Assembly (NCBI RefSeq): GCF_003457605.1
Contig: NZ_QRAN01000007.1
Location: 62,001 to 126,000, forward strand
DNA length: 64,000 nucleotides
Direction of reading: 5' to 3'
Origin: Seongchinamella sediminis
GTDB taxonomy: Bacteria; Pseudomonadota; Gammaproteobacteria; Pseudomonadales; Halieaceae
Positions 51,742-60,101 of this stretch are shown piece after piece. The stretch's first letter is position 1, and each line of letters begins with the position of its first letter. The notes below the pieces were generated by a model. That model made no database searches. It was given only the letters and a program-made list of their open reading frames with translations, and was not told the origin of the DNA. A program made the translations under genes and the position numbers.

Positions 51742-53631
51742 TCAGGGTGTATACCAGATTGGGGAGGTCCAGGCACGCTCCTGGATACTGACCGGCAAAC
51801 CATCAGGCAGCTTCATACCGGTACGCACCGCATCGTAAGTCGACCAGCGCGGAGTCGGTATCTGCAACACCCGCGCGTAGTAGACAGCAGACGCGGAGGG
51901 GTCGAAATCAGGGTCGGTCCATTTGGCCTGTAACTGTACCTCGCCGATTGAGTTGCTATAGCTGGCGTCCTCGGGATTCACGGTATTGCCCACCGGCGGC
52001 ACCCTGCCATCGGGGCCTGGTTCACGGTCATCTGACAGGGCGATGTCGTAGATTGCGTGTTGCTGCTCTCCGGCATCGTCTATCCAGCCCTTGATCACCT
52101 GTATCCGATCCAGATTGGCGCCTTCGGTTTCCCTGATCGCCTGGACCAGGAAGGTTGGCGCCGCGTTCTCCGGGGCTCCCTTCAGATCACCACCCATGGG
52201 GACCCCGGCAGCATAGGCCCTGTTCACGCCATCGGGGGCAGCCAGATCAATAGCCGACAGACCAAAACCGCCAAAAAAGCGCACTTTGAGACGGGGTCCG
52301 GAGGTGGCGAAGGTTTCCTTGCGCTGCAGTGCAGCAAACAGGGCGTCACGGGTATTGGCCTCAGCCCACACGCCGGCCAGGCCGCCGGAACTGAATTGCC
52401 TGACCTGTCTGGCACCGGCCTCACTCACCCCGGGCGGTCCCTGCAGCCGGTGCTCGGGATTGTTTTCGAAGCCGAATTTACCCGTGTAATTGTCTTCTTC
52501 AACCGCTGAGGCCGAATTGTGGGTATCGCTATCGCCGATGAAGCCGTACTTGAACGGATTACCCTTGCCGGCGGCGTCCAGTTTCAGGCCCCGGATCAGT
52601 GCCTCTCTCATGTATCCCCCCAACTTCTTTTCCGGTGGCGTGGCCGTGGACGCCAGGGTGTAGTCCCAGAGTTCAAATGCGGCAAACTCATCATTGGGTG
52701 TCAGCATGGGGTGGGTTTCCGAGGTGCCCTTGATCTGGGTCAGCTCATAGAGCGGCTCGTTACGCATCCGCGCCTGGGCGTAGCTACGGTTCAGCTCGCT
52801 GCCGCCAAAGGACTCTTCGACAGGAAACATCACCCCGTTGCTGGCATTGCCATTGTGGGGTACCGCCAACAACCTGGAGCCGGCGGCCCGTTGCGCGTCC
52901 ATCCACTGCCACAGCTCCTCGGGCTTGTCGGTGTCGATGGCGGACAGCGGCTTGTCGGGAACCCTGTCTGTGTCGGCAAACAGCACCACCCGGTGCAGGT
53001 TGCGGTAGTCCGGCGCCGAGGTCCATTCAAAGGCAGCGAAGGTGGTGAACTCACCGGGAGAATTGTGGGCGTCGGCAATGTCCACCATGTCACGCCATAC
53101 CGAGCGCGCTATCGCCGGGTCGCCCAGTACCGGGTCCGGATCGTCATAGTAAATACCATTCTGAACCTCGGTATAGGCATTGAACGAGGCTTCGGCGTCA
53201 TCACCGGTGATCGCAGCGGCCAGCGGATGCTTGCTCAGCGGGCTGTCCGAATCTGCCATCAGCGGCAGGGCACCGAGGTACTCGGCGTGATCCGACACCG
53301 CGTACCAGTCCAGGGGGGCCTTGATTTTGAGTGGCGTACCATCGCCGCCGCCGGCTATCTGTTCGCCCCGGGCCCAGCGGTAGGCCTCGTCCGGCCCCGT
53401 CGCGGCGCCGTTGGCGAAGGCGTCGAAAGACCAGCTGGTGTGCACATGGAGATTGCCAAAATACACCTCACGCAGTGGCTTGACGTCAATTTGCGGCGCA
53501 GGGGACGCATGCAAAGCTGCCGGCGCGACCGCCTCCCCAGCCCCCCCGTCATCACTCACCAGTTTGGCAGCCTGATCGTTACAGGCTGCGAGAAGAAGGC
53601 TCAGGGTTATGGCTGTAACAGGCCTGTGCAT
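51742..53631 (-). CDS. DUF3604 lipoprotein with PHP-like metal motifs
   Basis: 629 residues from MHRPVTAITLSLLLAAC (GAGGT 8 nt upstream). C17 is the lipobox Cys (LAAC), predicting outer- or inner-membrane anchoring. PHP-like residues: YFGNLHVHTSWSFDAFANG (HxH), SDHAEYLG, LLAVPHNGNASNG, and YGFIGDSDTHNSASA near residue 390. The family has no established function that I know. It is convergent with the sulfatase. Confidence 0.85.
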   Translation of the reverse strand: MHRPVTAITLSLLLAACNDQAAKLVSDDGGAGEAVAPAALHASPAPQIDVKPLREVYFGNLHVHTSWSFDAFANGAATGPDEAYRWARGEQIAGGGDGTPLKIKAPLDWYAVSDHAEYLGALPLMADSDSPLSKHPLAAAITGDDAEASFNAYTEVQNGIYYDDPDPVLGDPAIARSVWRDMVDIADAHNSPGEFTTFAAFEWTSAPDYRNLHRVVLFADTDRVPDKPLSAIDTDKPEELWQWMDAQRAAGSRLLAVPHNGNASNGVMFPVEESFGGSELNRSYAQARMRNEPLYELTQIKGTSETHPMLTPNDEFAAFELWDYTLASTATPPEKKLGGYMREALIRGLKLDAAGKGNPFKYGFIGDSDTHNSASAVEEDNYTGKFGFENNPEHRLQGPPGVSEAGARQVRQFSSGGLAGVWAEANTRDALFAALQRKETFATSGPRLKVRFFGGFGLSAIDLAAPDGVNRAYAAGVPMGGDLKGAPENAAPTFLVQAIRETEGANLDRIQVIKGWIDDAGEQQHAIYDIALSDDREPGPDGRVPPVGNTVNPEDASYSNSIGEVQLQAKWTDPDFDPSASAVYYARVLQIPTPRWSTYDAVRTGMKLPDGLPVSIQERAWTSPIWYTP

Positions 53632-53797
53632 GGTCAATACCTCAAATTCATCCAATTGTTATCCGCCCCCACCGGAGTGACACGCCGGTCCGGCAGTTTG
53701 ATCTCTCGCCGACGGTGCTCGCTCGGCTGGACTCCCCGTAACAGCTTAGTCCACCCCCCGGCTCTCGCCACCCTGGCCGGCATGGCCGCGTGGCGAC

Positions 53798-53813
53798 TGT
53801 CGTATAAGTGACA
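53798..53813 (+). promoter_or_regulatory. Crp-family operator, site 6 (ThDP enzyme/DUF3604 divergent gap)
   Basis: TGTCG-TATAAG-TGACA, exact match, within the 350-bp gap 53632-53981. TATGGT (53836-53841) gives a centre near -42.5 for the plus-strand ThDP gene; no matching -10 is visible toward the lipoprotein gene. The rest of the gap holds no gene. Confidence 0.6.
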
Positions 53814-53981
53814 CATTTTCCCGCTTGTTGTCTGCTATGGTGGCCATTGCATAGCAATGAGCGAGGCTGCCCCGGTCATCGTGCCGGGGAACTGGCCGGG
53901 CACGTCGTCTCAAAACAACTGCGCAGGAGCAGGTTCTGCTATCCTGAGCCGAATCGGGTTATTGACAGAGGATTTACCACC

Positions 53982-55604
53982 ATGAACGGAGCACAGGCAC
54001 TTTTCAACGCGTTAACGGCTGCGGGGCTCGATACCTGCTTTGCCAATCCGGGTACATCGGAGATGCAGCTGGTGTACGAGATGGGCAAGTCCGATGCGGT
54101 GCGGCCGGTGCTCTGCCTGCAGGAAAACGTGGTCACCGGGGCCGCCGACGGCTACGCCCGGATGGCGGGCAAGCCCGCCTTCACCCTGCTGCATGTGGGC
54201 TCGGGTTTCGCCAACGGCATTGCCAACCTGCACAATGCCGGGCGCGGCAACGTGCCGATAGTCAACATCGTCGGCGCCAACGCCACCTACCACCAGCCCA
54301 ACTTCCCCGAGCATGAATTCATCGGCGGCAAGATTACCGAGGTCGCCCGCGCCGTGTCCCACTGGACCCGCGAGGCCCGGTCGGCCGCTGAAATGGGCCT
54401 GCTCGGCGCCGAGGCCGTCAGCCAGGCCATGACCGGCTGTGGCCGCATCAGCACCCTGATCGCGCCCACCGACTGCCACTGGGACCCGGCGCCGGACGCG
54501 CCGCAGCCTGCCGCGCCCGCGCCCAGCCCGCGGGTGTCCGCCGCGACCATCGACCAGGCGGCGCAGCTGCTGGGCAATGGCCGCAAAACCGGCATTCTGC
54601 TGGGCACCCATGCTCTGCGCGAGGAGGGGCTGGAAATCGCCGGCCGCATCGCCGCCACCACCGGGGCGCAACTGCTGGCCGAGACCTTCCCCGCGCGCCT
54701 GGCCCGTGGCGAAGGACGGGTCGAGGTACAGCTGGTGCCCTACTTCCTGGAGATGGCCCAGTTTTTCTTCGCCGAGTACGAGCAGATCCTGCTGCTGGGC
54801 GCCCTGCCGCCGGTGTCCACCTTCGCCTACGAGGGCTCGCCCGGCCACAAGGCGCCGCCGGGCTGTGAGCTTACCAGCGTTGCCACCCCCGACTTCGATG
54901 TCATGGCTGCCCTGGCGGACCTTGCCAGCGCGGTCAACGCCACCGCTGAGACCTCCGCCCGCTGCCAGCGGCTGGCGGCGGAGCAGCCCGAGGGCATACT
55001 CACTGCCGCCGGCGTGGGCCAGAGCGTCAACCTGCTGATGCCCGAGGACGCGGTGCTGGTGGACGAGAGCGCCACCGCCGGCCTGGACCTGTTCCAGCAG
55101 ACCGTGGGCGCCCGCCGCCACGAGTACCTGTATGCGGTGCCGGGCGCGGCCATCGGCAGTGGCCTGCCGGTGGCGCTGGGGGCCGCTATTGCCGCTCCCG
55201 AACGCAAGGTGGTAGCACTGCAGGCCGATGGCAGCGGCATGTACACCAACCAGGCCCTGTGGAGCATTGCCCGGGAAGAGTGCGACATCACCATCGTGAT
55301 CATCAAGAACGATGCCTACGCGATACTCAATGTGGAACTGGCGCGGGTCCGCGAGGGCGAGCCGACGGCGAAGATGCAGTCGATGCTGGAGCTGGACCGA
55401 CCGACCATCGACTGGGTGAGCATCGCCAAGGGCATGGGCGTGCCCGCGGTGTCAGTGAATACCGGGGAGGAATTCCACCGGGAATTCCAGCGGGCGGTGG
55501 AGCAGCGGGGGCCGCGGCTGATCGAGGCCAATATCGCCCAGGACCTGCAGCCGGTGGTCGACCTGATACTGCAGCAGAAAGCAGCTCGCGAACAGCAGGG
55601 ATAA
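53982..55604 (+). CDS. Thiamine-diphosphate enzyme (benzoylformate decarboxylase/ALS-like)
   Basis: 540 residues from MNGAQALFNALTAAGLDTCF; AGAGGA lies upstream, and the frame's earlier Met lacks support. Pyr domain with FANPGTSEMQLVYEMG and the activating Glu in LCLQENVVTGAADGYARMAG. The PP domain binds ThDP/Mg with GDGS-type QADGSGMYTNQALWSIAREE and IIKNDAYAIL. It groups by impression with benzoylformate decarboxylase and hypothetical acetolactate-synthase-like proteins; no ilvN-like small subunit is adjacent. It acts on a 2-oxo acid. The product of the FMN oxidase is a plausible substrate. Confidence 0.85.
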   Translation: MNGAQALFNALTAAGLDTCFANPGTSEMQLVYEMGKSDAVRPVLCLQENVVTGAADGYARMAGKPAFTLLHVGSGFANGIANLHNAGRGNVPIVNIVGANATYHQPNFPEHEFIGGKITEVARAVSHWTREARSAAEMGLLGAEAVSQAMTGCGRISTLIAPTDCHWDPAPDAPQPAAPAPSPRVSAATIDQAAQLLGNGRKTGILLGTHALREEGLEIAGRIAATTGAQLLAETFPARLARGEGRVEVQLVPYFLEMAQFFFAEYEQILLLGALPPVSTFAYEGSPGHKAPPGCELTSVATPDFDVMAALADLASAVNATAETSARCQRLAAEQPEGILTAAGVGQSVNLLMPEDAVLVDESATAGLDLFQQTVGARRHEYLYAVPGAAIGSGLPVALGAAIAAPERKVVALQADGSGMYTNQALWSIAREECDITIVIIKNDAYAILNVELARVREGEPTAKMQSMLELDRPTIDWVSIAKGMGVPAVSVNTGEEFHREFQRAVEQRGPRLIEANIAQDLQPVVDLILQQKAAREQQG

Positions 55605-55634
55605 TGCCGCACCCCGGGACCGCGCCAGCGGCGG

Positions 55635-56345
55635 CTACTGGTAGCCCGGGGTAATCGGTTCCATCCCCAGCAGGTACTCGTACTGCTCCTTCAGCTGCTC
55701 CAGGTCCTGTATGTAAATACGCCCGTAACGCAACTCGATGCTGCCCTCACACACGAGGGCCTTGAGTTCCTTGTTGATGCTCTGCCGTGATGCCCCCAGC
55801 ATTTGCCCCAGTTCCTCCTGGGAGATGGCGATATACAGCTCGCGCTCGGGATTGTTCGATTCGCGGCTGTAAGCCATGCGCAACACGCAGCGGGCCACCC
55901 GCTGGTGCAGGGTGAGCTCGCTCGCTTCCTCGTTGAGCGAATACAGGTAGCGCACCCGGTGGCACAGCATCACCGCGATCTTGCGATCCACCTCCGGAAA
56001 TTTTGCGGTGAGCGTATCGAATCCGGCCCGGCTCAGCACGCGGACGACACAGTCGCAGGAGGCAATGGCGTGACTGACCCGGGTCAGGCCGTCGATCATA
56101 CCCATTTCGCCGAAGCAGTCCCCGGGCTGGAACTCCCCGCTCACCACCTCTTTTCCCTCCAGCGAATAGTTGCACAGTCTGACCCGGCCCTCCACCAGCT
56201 GGTACAGCTCGTTGGGTTCGTCGCCCTGGCGGTACACGGCTTCGCCCTTGCCCAGCCGGCGCAGGCTGCTGAGCGCCTCAAAGGCACCCCGCGCCTCCGG
56301 GGACAGCTCGCTGACGAATGCATGCATGTGGGGAATGACTCGCAA
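55635..56345 (-). CDS. Crp/Fnr-family transcriptional regulator
   Basis: 236 residues from a TTG codon at 56345, 7 nt after a perfect AGGAGG; the first ATG in frame lies six codons later. Effector domain: GEAVYRQGDEPNELYQLVEG, GDCFGEMGMIDGLTRVSHA; FGEMG matches the cyclic-nucleotide pocket, but the R-S pair is split (R89, S91). C-helix about 118-140. Winged HTH with SQEELGQMLGASRQSINKEL (175-194). The recognition helix has S186-R187-Q188 where Crp has S-R-E. I recall CooA also having SRQ there and binding TGTCA-N6-CGACA, the same motif found here. Divergent from IlvD copy 2. Confidence 0.9.
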   Translation of the reverse strand: MRVIPHMHAFVSELSPEARGAFEALSSLRRLGKGEAVYRQGDEPNELYQLVEGRVRLCNYSLEGKEVVSGEFQPGDCFGEMGMIDGLTRVSHAIASCDCVVRVLSRAGFDTLTAKFPEVDRKIAVMLCHRVRYLYSLNEEASELTLHQRVARCVLRMAYSRESNNPERELYIAISQEELGQMLGASRQSINKELKALVCEGSIELRYGRIYIQDLEQLKEQYEYLLGMEPITPGYQ

Positions 56346-56365
56346 CGGCTAACCTCCTGGCCAAT

Positions 56366-56381
56366 TGTCAAATGGTTTACA
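56366..56381. promoter_or_regulatory. Crp-family operator, site 7 (regulator/IlvD-2 gap)
   Basis: TGTCA-AATGGT-TTACA, one mismatch. For the plus-strand dehydratase CATCAT (56403-56408) lies exactly at the -41.5 spacing. On the regulator side the site is only 21 bp before the TTG start, where binding would block transcription or initiation, suggesting autorepression. Confidence 0.5.
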
Positions 56382-56457
56382 GATTTACCACCCCAAGGCC
56401 CGCATCATACCACCACAAACCAGATTCGCATCTCCCAGACCAGCGCAGGATTCCGCT

Positions 56458-58104
56458 ATGAGCAAGCAAAAACGCAGCGACATTATTTCCCACAGCCCCA
56501 GCCCGATCATGAACATGTTCCGCAGCGGGCTCCTGCACGGTGCCGGCTACAGCACCCAGCGCCTGGCCAAACGGCCGCTGATTGCCATCGCCAACTCCCA
56601 TAACGACCTCACCACCGGCCACTCGCACCTGGCGCTGCTGGCGACCCGGGTCAGGGAAGGCATTATCGCCGCCGGCGGCGAGGCGGCGGAATTCAACGTG
56701 CCGGCGCCCTGCGACGGGGTGGCCATGGCCCACGACGGCATGCGCTACGTGCTCGCCCAGCGCGACCTGATTGCCGATATCGTCGAGACTCACGTACGCT
56801 CCCAGCCCTTCGACGGGGTGGTGATGATCGCCAGCTGCGACAAGATCAATCCCGGCATGATGATGGCGATGGCGAGACTGGACCTGCCGGCCATTTACCT
56901 GTCCGGCGGCCCCGGGCAGATGAACATCCGCAATCACAGCGAGCCGCAGGCGTCGATCAATCACAGCGATTATGCCAACGACCCGGAGCTGACCACCAAA
57001 ACCTTCACTTGCTCCACCTGTGGCGCCTGCGAGATCATGGGCACCGCCAACACCTTCCAGTGCCTGGCCGAGGTCCTGGGCATCTGCATCCCGGGCAGCG
57101 CCAACATTCCCGGCTGGCATACCGACAAACTGGAGGCGGCGCGCCTCACCGGCGAACGCATCGTCGGCCTGGTCAGCGAGGGGCTCAACGCCGGACAGAT
57201 GTTCACCGAGACGTCAATGCGCAATGCGGTGATCACCAACATGGCCATCGGCGGCTCCACCAACGCCACCCTGCACCTGCCGGCGATTGCCCACGCCGCG
57301 GGCCTGCAGCTCAACCTTGACGATTTCGCGGCCGCCAAAGACGTGCCGACCCTGCTGGCGGTCAGCCCCAACGGGCCCTGGGGCATCCAGGACGTGTGGA
57401 GCGCCGGCGGCATGCCGGCGGTGCTCAAGCAGCTGGCGCCCCTGCTGGATACCTCCACCATGACCGTGACCGGCGAAAGCCTGCAGGCCACACTGGACGA
57501 GGCCACGGTGCGCAATGCAACGATCATCCCGCCGCTGGACAAGGCCTTTCGCTCGAGCGCCGGCATCGCCGTGCTCAAGGGCAACCTGGCTGCGGACGGC
57601 AGCGTGATCAAGGCGGCGGGGGTGCACGAGTCCATGCAGCAGTGCAGCGGCCCCGCGCGCTGCTTCGATTCCGAGGAGGATGCGCTGATTGCCATCAACA
57701 ACGACGAGGTCAAGCAGGGCGAGGTGGTGGTGCTGCGCTACCAGGGGCCCAAGGGCTCGCCGGGCATGCCGGAGATGCTGGGCGCCACCATGGCCCTGAA
57801 AACCAAGGGCCTGAACCAGGCCGCCCTGGTCACCGACGGGCGCTTCTCCGGCGCCACCTCCGGCCCCTGCGTCGGTCACATCTGCCCGGAGGCCTCCGAC
57901 GGCGGCGTGATCGCGCTGGTGGAGGACGGCGATATCATCGAGATCGACATTCCCAACTGCCGCCTTCACCTGCAGGTAAGCGATGAGGAACTGGCCCGGC
58001 GGCGGGAACAGTGGCAGCCGCTGGAGAAGCCCGTTCCCGCCGGCTTCATGCAGCGCTACCGCAAGCACGTGCGGCCCGCCTGCGAGGGCGCGGTGCTGGA
58101 CTAG
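56458..58104 (+). CDS. IlvD/Edd-family dehydratase, copy 2
   Basis: 548 residues from MSKQKRSDIISHSPSPIM; the open frame upstream overlaps the operator. Cluster Cys: PAPCDGVAMAHDGMRYVL, ASCDKINPGMMMA, TCSTCGACEIMGTANTFQCL; also NMAIGGSTNATLHL and [20 protein letters not shown]. The CDG form of the first motif (versus CN in copy 1) and divergent N-terminus mark it as the sugar-acid dehydratase type (arabonate/xylonate-like). Dehydrates an aldonate to a 2-keto-3-deoxy acid. First gene right of the regulator; an SDR gene follows in opposite orientation. Confidence 0.87.
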   Translation: MSKQKRSDIISHSPSPIMNMFRSGLLHGAGYSTQRLAKRPLIAIANSHNDLTTGHSHLALLATRVREGIIAAGGEAAEFNVPAPCDGVAMAHDGMRYVLAQRDLIADIVETHVRSQPFDGVVMIASCDKINPGMMMAMARLDLPAIYLSGGPGQMNIRNHSEPQASINHSDYANDPELTTKTFTCSTCGACEIMGTANTFQCLAEVLGICIPGSANIPGWHTDKLEAARLTGERIVGLVSEGLNAGQMFTETSMRNAVITNMAIGGSTNATLHLPAIAHAAGLQLNLDDFAAAKDVPTLLAVSPNGPWGIQDVWSAGGMPAVLKQLAPLLDTSTMTVTGESLQATLDEATVRNATIIPPLDKAFRSSAGIAVLKGNLAADGSVIKAAGVHESMQQCSGPARCFDSEEDALIAINNDEVKQGEVVVLRYQGPKGSPGMPEMLGATMALKTKGLNQAALVTDGRFSGATSGPCVGHICPEASDGGVIALVEDGDIIEIDIPNCRLHLQVSDEELARRREQWQPLEKPVPAGFMQRYRKHVRPACEGAVLD

Positions 58105-58114
58105 CCGCAGGCGT

Positions 58115-59032
58115 TCAGGCCCTGAGCTGAATATCCGGGAAGCGCTTTGCCAGGGCTGCCCGGATACCCGCTTTCCAGCCGTAGCGGCAGGGCCCGGCCA
58201 GGGCCCTGCGTTTTTCATTGTCGAGGATTTTCATCTGCCACAGGGCGTGATCGCCCTCGGTGACGGTCAGCGACAGCCCGGTAATATCCTCGATATAGGC
58301 CGCCATCTGTTCCACCGACACCGGCTCATCGCCGCCGAGGTTGACCACCGGCGCCGGTACCGCCGCGTGTGCCAGCAGGCCCTGGACCTGGTCGATGATG
58401 TCGTCCTGGTAAATGGGTGAGCAGTAACTCTCGCTACCGGCCTTGCGCTGGTAGGGCCAGCCATTCTTCATGAAGTCCACCAGCACCATGGGCACCCCGC
58501 CGTGGCCGTGCTCGCCATAGGCCACGTCCAGGCGGGCAATGATCGTCGGCAGGTTCAGGGACAGGGCCTGGAAGCGCACCACCGCCTCGGTGGCCAGCTT
58601 GCTCATGGCGTAATGCCGGGAGTAGTGGGAAAAACCGCCGAGCACCGCGTCCTCGGCAATCACCGCCTGGGGGTCGGGGTTGTCCCGGTAGATAGACGAT
58701 GACGACATGTGGAAAAAGGCCTTTACCTCCCGGTAGCGCTGCATCAGAAAACCCGTGCCCTCGGCGTTGCGCATGCCCGCGTCGGCGGTTTTGGGGTCGG
58801 TATTGCAGCCACAGTGAATCACGTAGTCCACCGCCGGCAGGTGGGCCAGGTCGGCATCACCCATGGCAAACGCGGCGGTTTTTATTCCCCGGGCTTCCAG
58901 TTCCACTTTTGCCTGCGGGTCACTGAAGCGGGCGGCAGCCCAGACCTCATTGTTGCCCACCAGGGCCTCGGCGATGGGCCGGGCCACCTGGCCGGTGGCG
59001 CCGGTGACGAGAATCTTCTGGTTGTGCAGCAT
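58115..59032 (-). CDS. NAD-dependent epimerase/dehydratase (extended SDR)
   Basis: 305 residues. ILVTGATGQVARPIAEALVG (TGxxGxxA cofactor loop), HMSSSSIYRDNPDP (SSS), catalytic YAMSK, LPTIIARLDVAYGEHGHGGV and SPIYQDDIIDQVQGLL. Members act on UDP-sugars, sugar alcohols or aldonates. Its role in this region is unclear: it could epimerise or oxidise a sugar acid before the dehydratases. It ends 11 bp from the end of the IlvD copy 2 gene on the other strand. Confidence 0.8.
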   Translation of the reverse strand: MLHNQKILVTGATGQVARPIAEALVGNNEVWAAARFSDPQAKVELEARGIKTAAFAMGDADLAHLPAVDYVIHCGCNTDPKTADAGMRNAEGTGFLMQRYREVKAFFHMSSSSIYRDNPDPQAVIAEDAVLGGFSHYSRHYAMSKLATEAVVRFQALSLNLPTIIARLDVAYGEHGHGGVPMVLVDFMKNGWPYQRKAGSESYCSPIYQDDIIDQVQGLLAHAAVPAPVVNLGGDEPVSVEQMAAYIEDITGLSLTVTEGDHALWQMKILDNEKRRALAGPCRYGWKAGIRAALAKRFPDIQLRA

Positions 59033-59258
59033 GGCGTTTGCCCTCTGTTAGCCGTCAGTTAAAAATAACCGAAACACCAGCGGGGAACCACGCCGGCCGA
59101 CATCGCGCGGCATGGCATGGTAAACCCCCGGCCGCCAAATTGGCGGCGCGCCGCGGCAGTTGATGTGCGCCGACGGCCCGACAGACCCGCTTATTGCGGG
59201 CAACAGTTGCGTGGTACCATCAGGCTAACAACAATACTACAGCTGTGGGGAGAGACTC

Positions 59259-59849
59259 ATGTCCGGCATCGTTTTCTGGTTGGTCCTGTTAGCGCTGGTT
59301 ATCTACATCATCAGCATCTACAACCGGCTGGTGACCCTCAAGAACCGCTTCAAGAACGCCTTCGCCCAGATCGAGGTGCAGCTCAAGCGCCGCTATGACC
59401 TGATCCCCAACCTTGTGGAAACCGCCAAGGGCTATATGCAGCACGAGCGCGAGACCCTGGACGCGGTGGTCACCGCCCGTAACGACGCCGCGGCGGTGCT
59501 CAAGGCGCTGCAGGGCAGCGACCTGGGCGGCGCTGATATCGGCAAACTGGCCAGCGCCGAGAATGCCCTGCAGGGGGCACTGGGCAAGCTCAACGTGACC
59601 ATGGAAGCCTACCCCGACCTCAAGGCCAGCGACAACATGCAGCAGCTGAGCGAGGAATTGACCACCACCGAAAACCGCGTGGCCTTCGCCCGCCAGGGCT
59701 ACAACGACGCGGTGATGGACTACAACACCTACCGCCAGAGCTTCCCGCCGGTGTTCTTCGCCGCCAGGTTCGGCCACCCGGACGACGCCACCCTGCTCGA
59801 GTTCGACGATTCGGCGCAGATCCAGGCGGCACCGAAGGTGGAATTTTAG
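59259..59849 (+). CDS. lemA: LemA family protein
   Basis: 196 residues. N-terminal membrane helix (MSGIVFWLVLLALVIYIISI) then the LemA helical bundle with NRFKNAFAQIEVQLKRRYDL, IPNLVETAKGYMQHERETL and VTARNDA. The product is a membrane-anchored helical protein. An M48 peptidase gene follows across a repeat-bearing 252-bp gap; LemA with an M48/HtpX peptidase is a recurrent pair. Confidence 0.93.
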   Translation: MSGIVFWLVLLALVIYIISIYNRLVTLKNRFKNAFAQIEVQLKRRYDLIPNLVETAKGYMQHERETLDAVVTARNDAAAVLKALQGSDLGGADIGKLASAENALQGALGKLNVTMEAYPDLKASDNMQQLSEELTTTENRVAFARQGYNDAVMDYNTYRQSFPPVFFAARFGHPDDATLLEFDDSAQIQAAPKVEF

Positions 59850-59877
59850 CGGCAGCCTCGCCGATGCTCACCCAAGC

Positions 59878-59985
59878 CGTCATCCCGGCGACAGCGGTGG
59901 TCCGCCATTGCGGGGACCTGGTGCCCTGAGAATTCGGGACCTAAGGTCCCACGGCGCTGGATCCCCGCTTTCGCGGGGATGACGG
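59878..59985. repeat. Palindromic repeats downstream of lemA
   Basis: GTCATCCCGGCGACAGCGGT with interrupted pairing at about 59879-59898, then a clean TGGATCCCCGCTTTCGCGGG (continuing GATGACG) at 59959-59985, the same family as at 13188-13215. Confidence 0.7.
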
Positions 59986-60087
59986 AAATGCGGAAATGCG
60001 GAAATGCGGAAATGCGGAAATGCGGAAATGCGGAAATGCGGAAATGCGGAAATGCGGAAATGCGGGGATGACGGAAATGCGGAAATG
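59983..60087 (+). repeat. Octanucleotide (CGGAAATG) array in the M48 leader
   Basis: Ten uninterrupted copies of CGGAAATG (59983-60062), a short interruption, then two more (60072-60087). Each unit carries an ATG, so start codons are presented in all three frames by turns. The last ATG opens a six-codon leader ORF (60085-60105) whose stop TGA overlaps the GTG start of the next gene. Confidence 0.9.
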
Positions 60088-60101
60088 ACGCAACATAAAA
60101 C

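Noticed and set aside
55635-56345. The regulator is CooA, a CO sensor
   Set aside because: Box and SRQ helix agree, but FGEMG and lack of the recognised haem-ligand pattern point to another effector.
59160-59200. Further operator near 59.2 kb (TGTGCGCC...CGACA)
   Set aside because: Half-sites do not have the 6-bp spacing.
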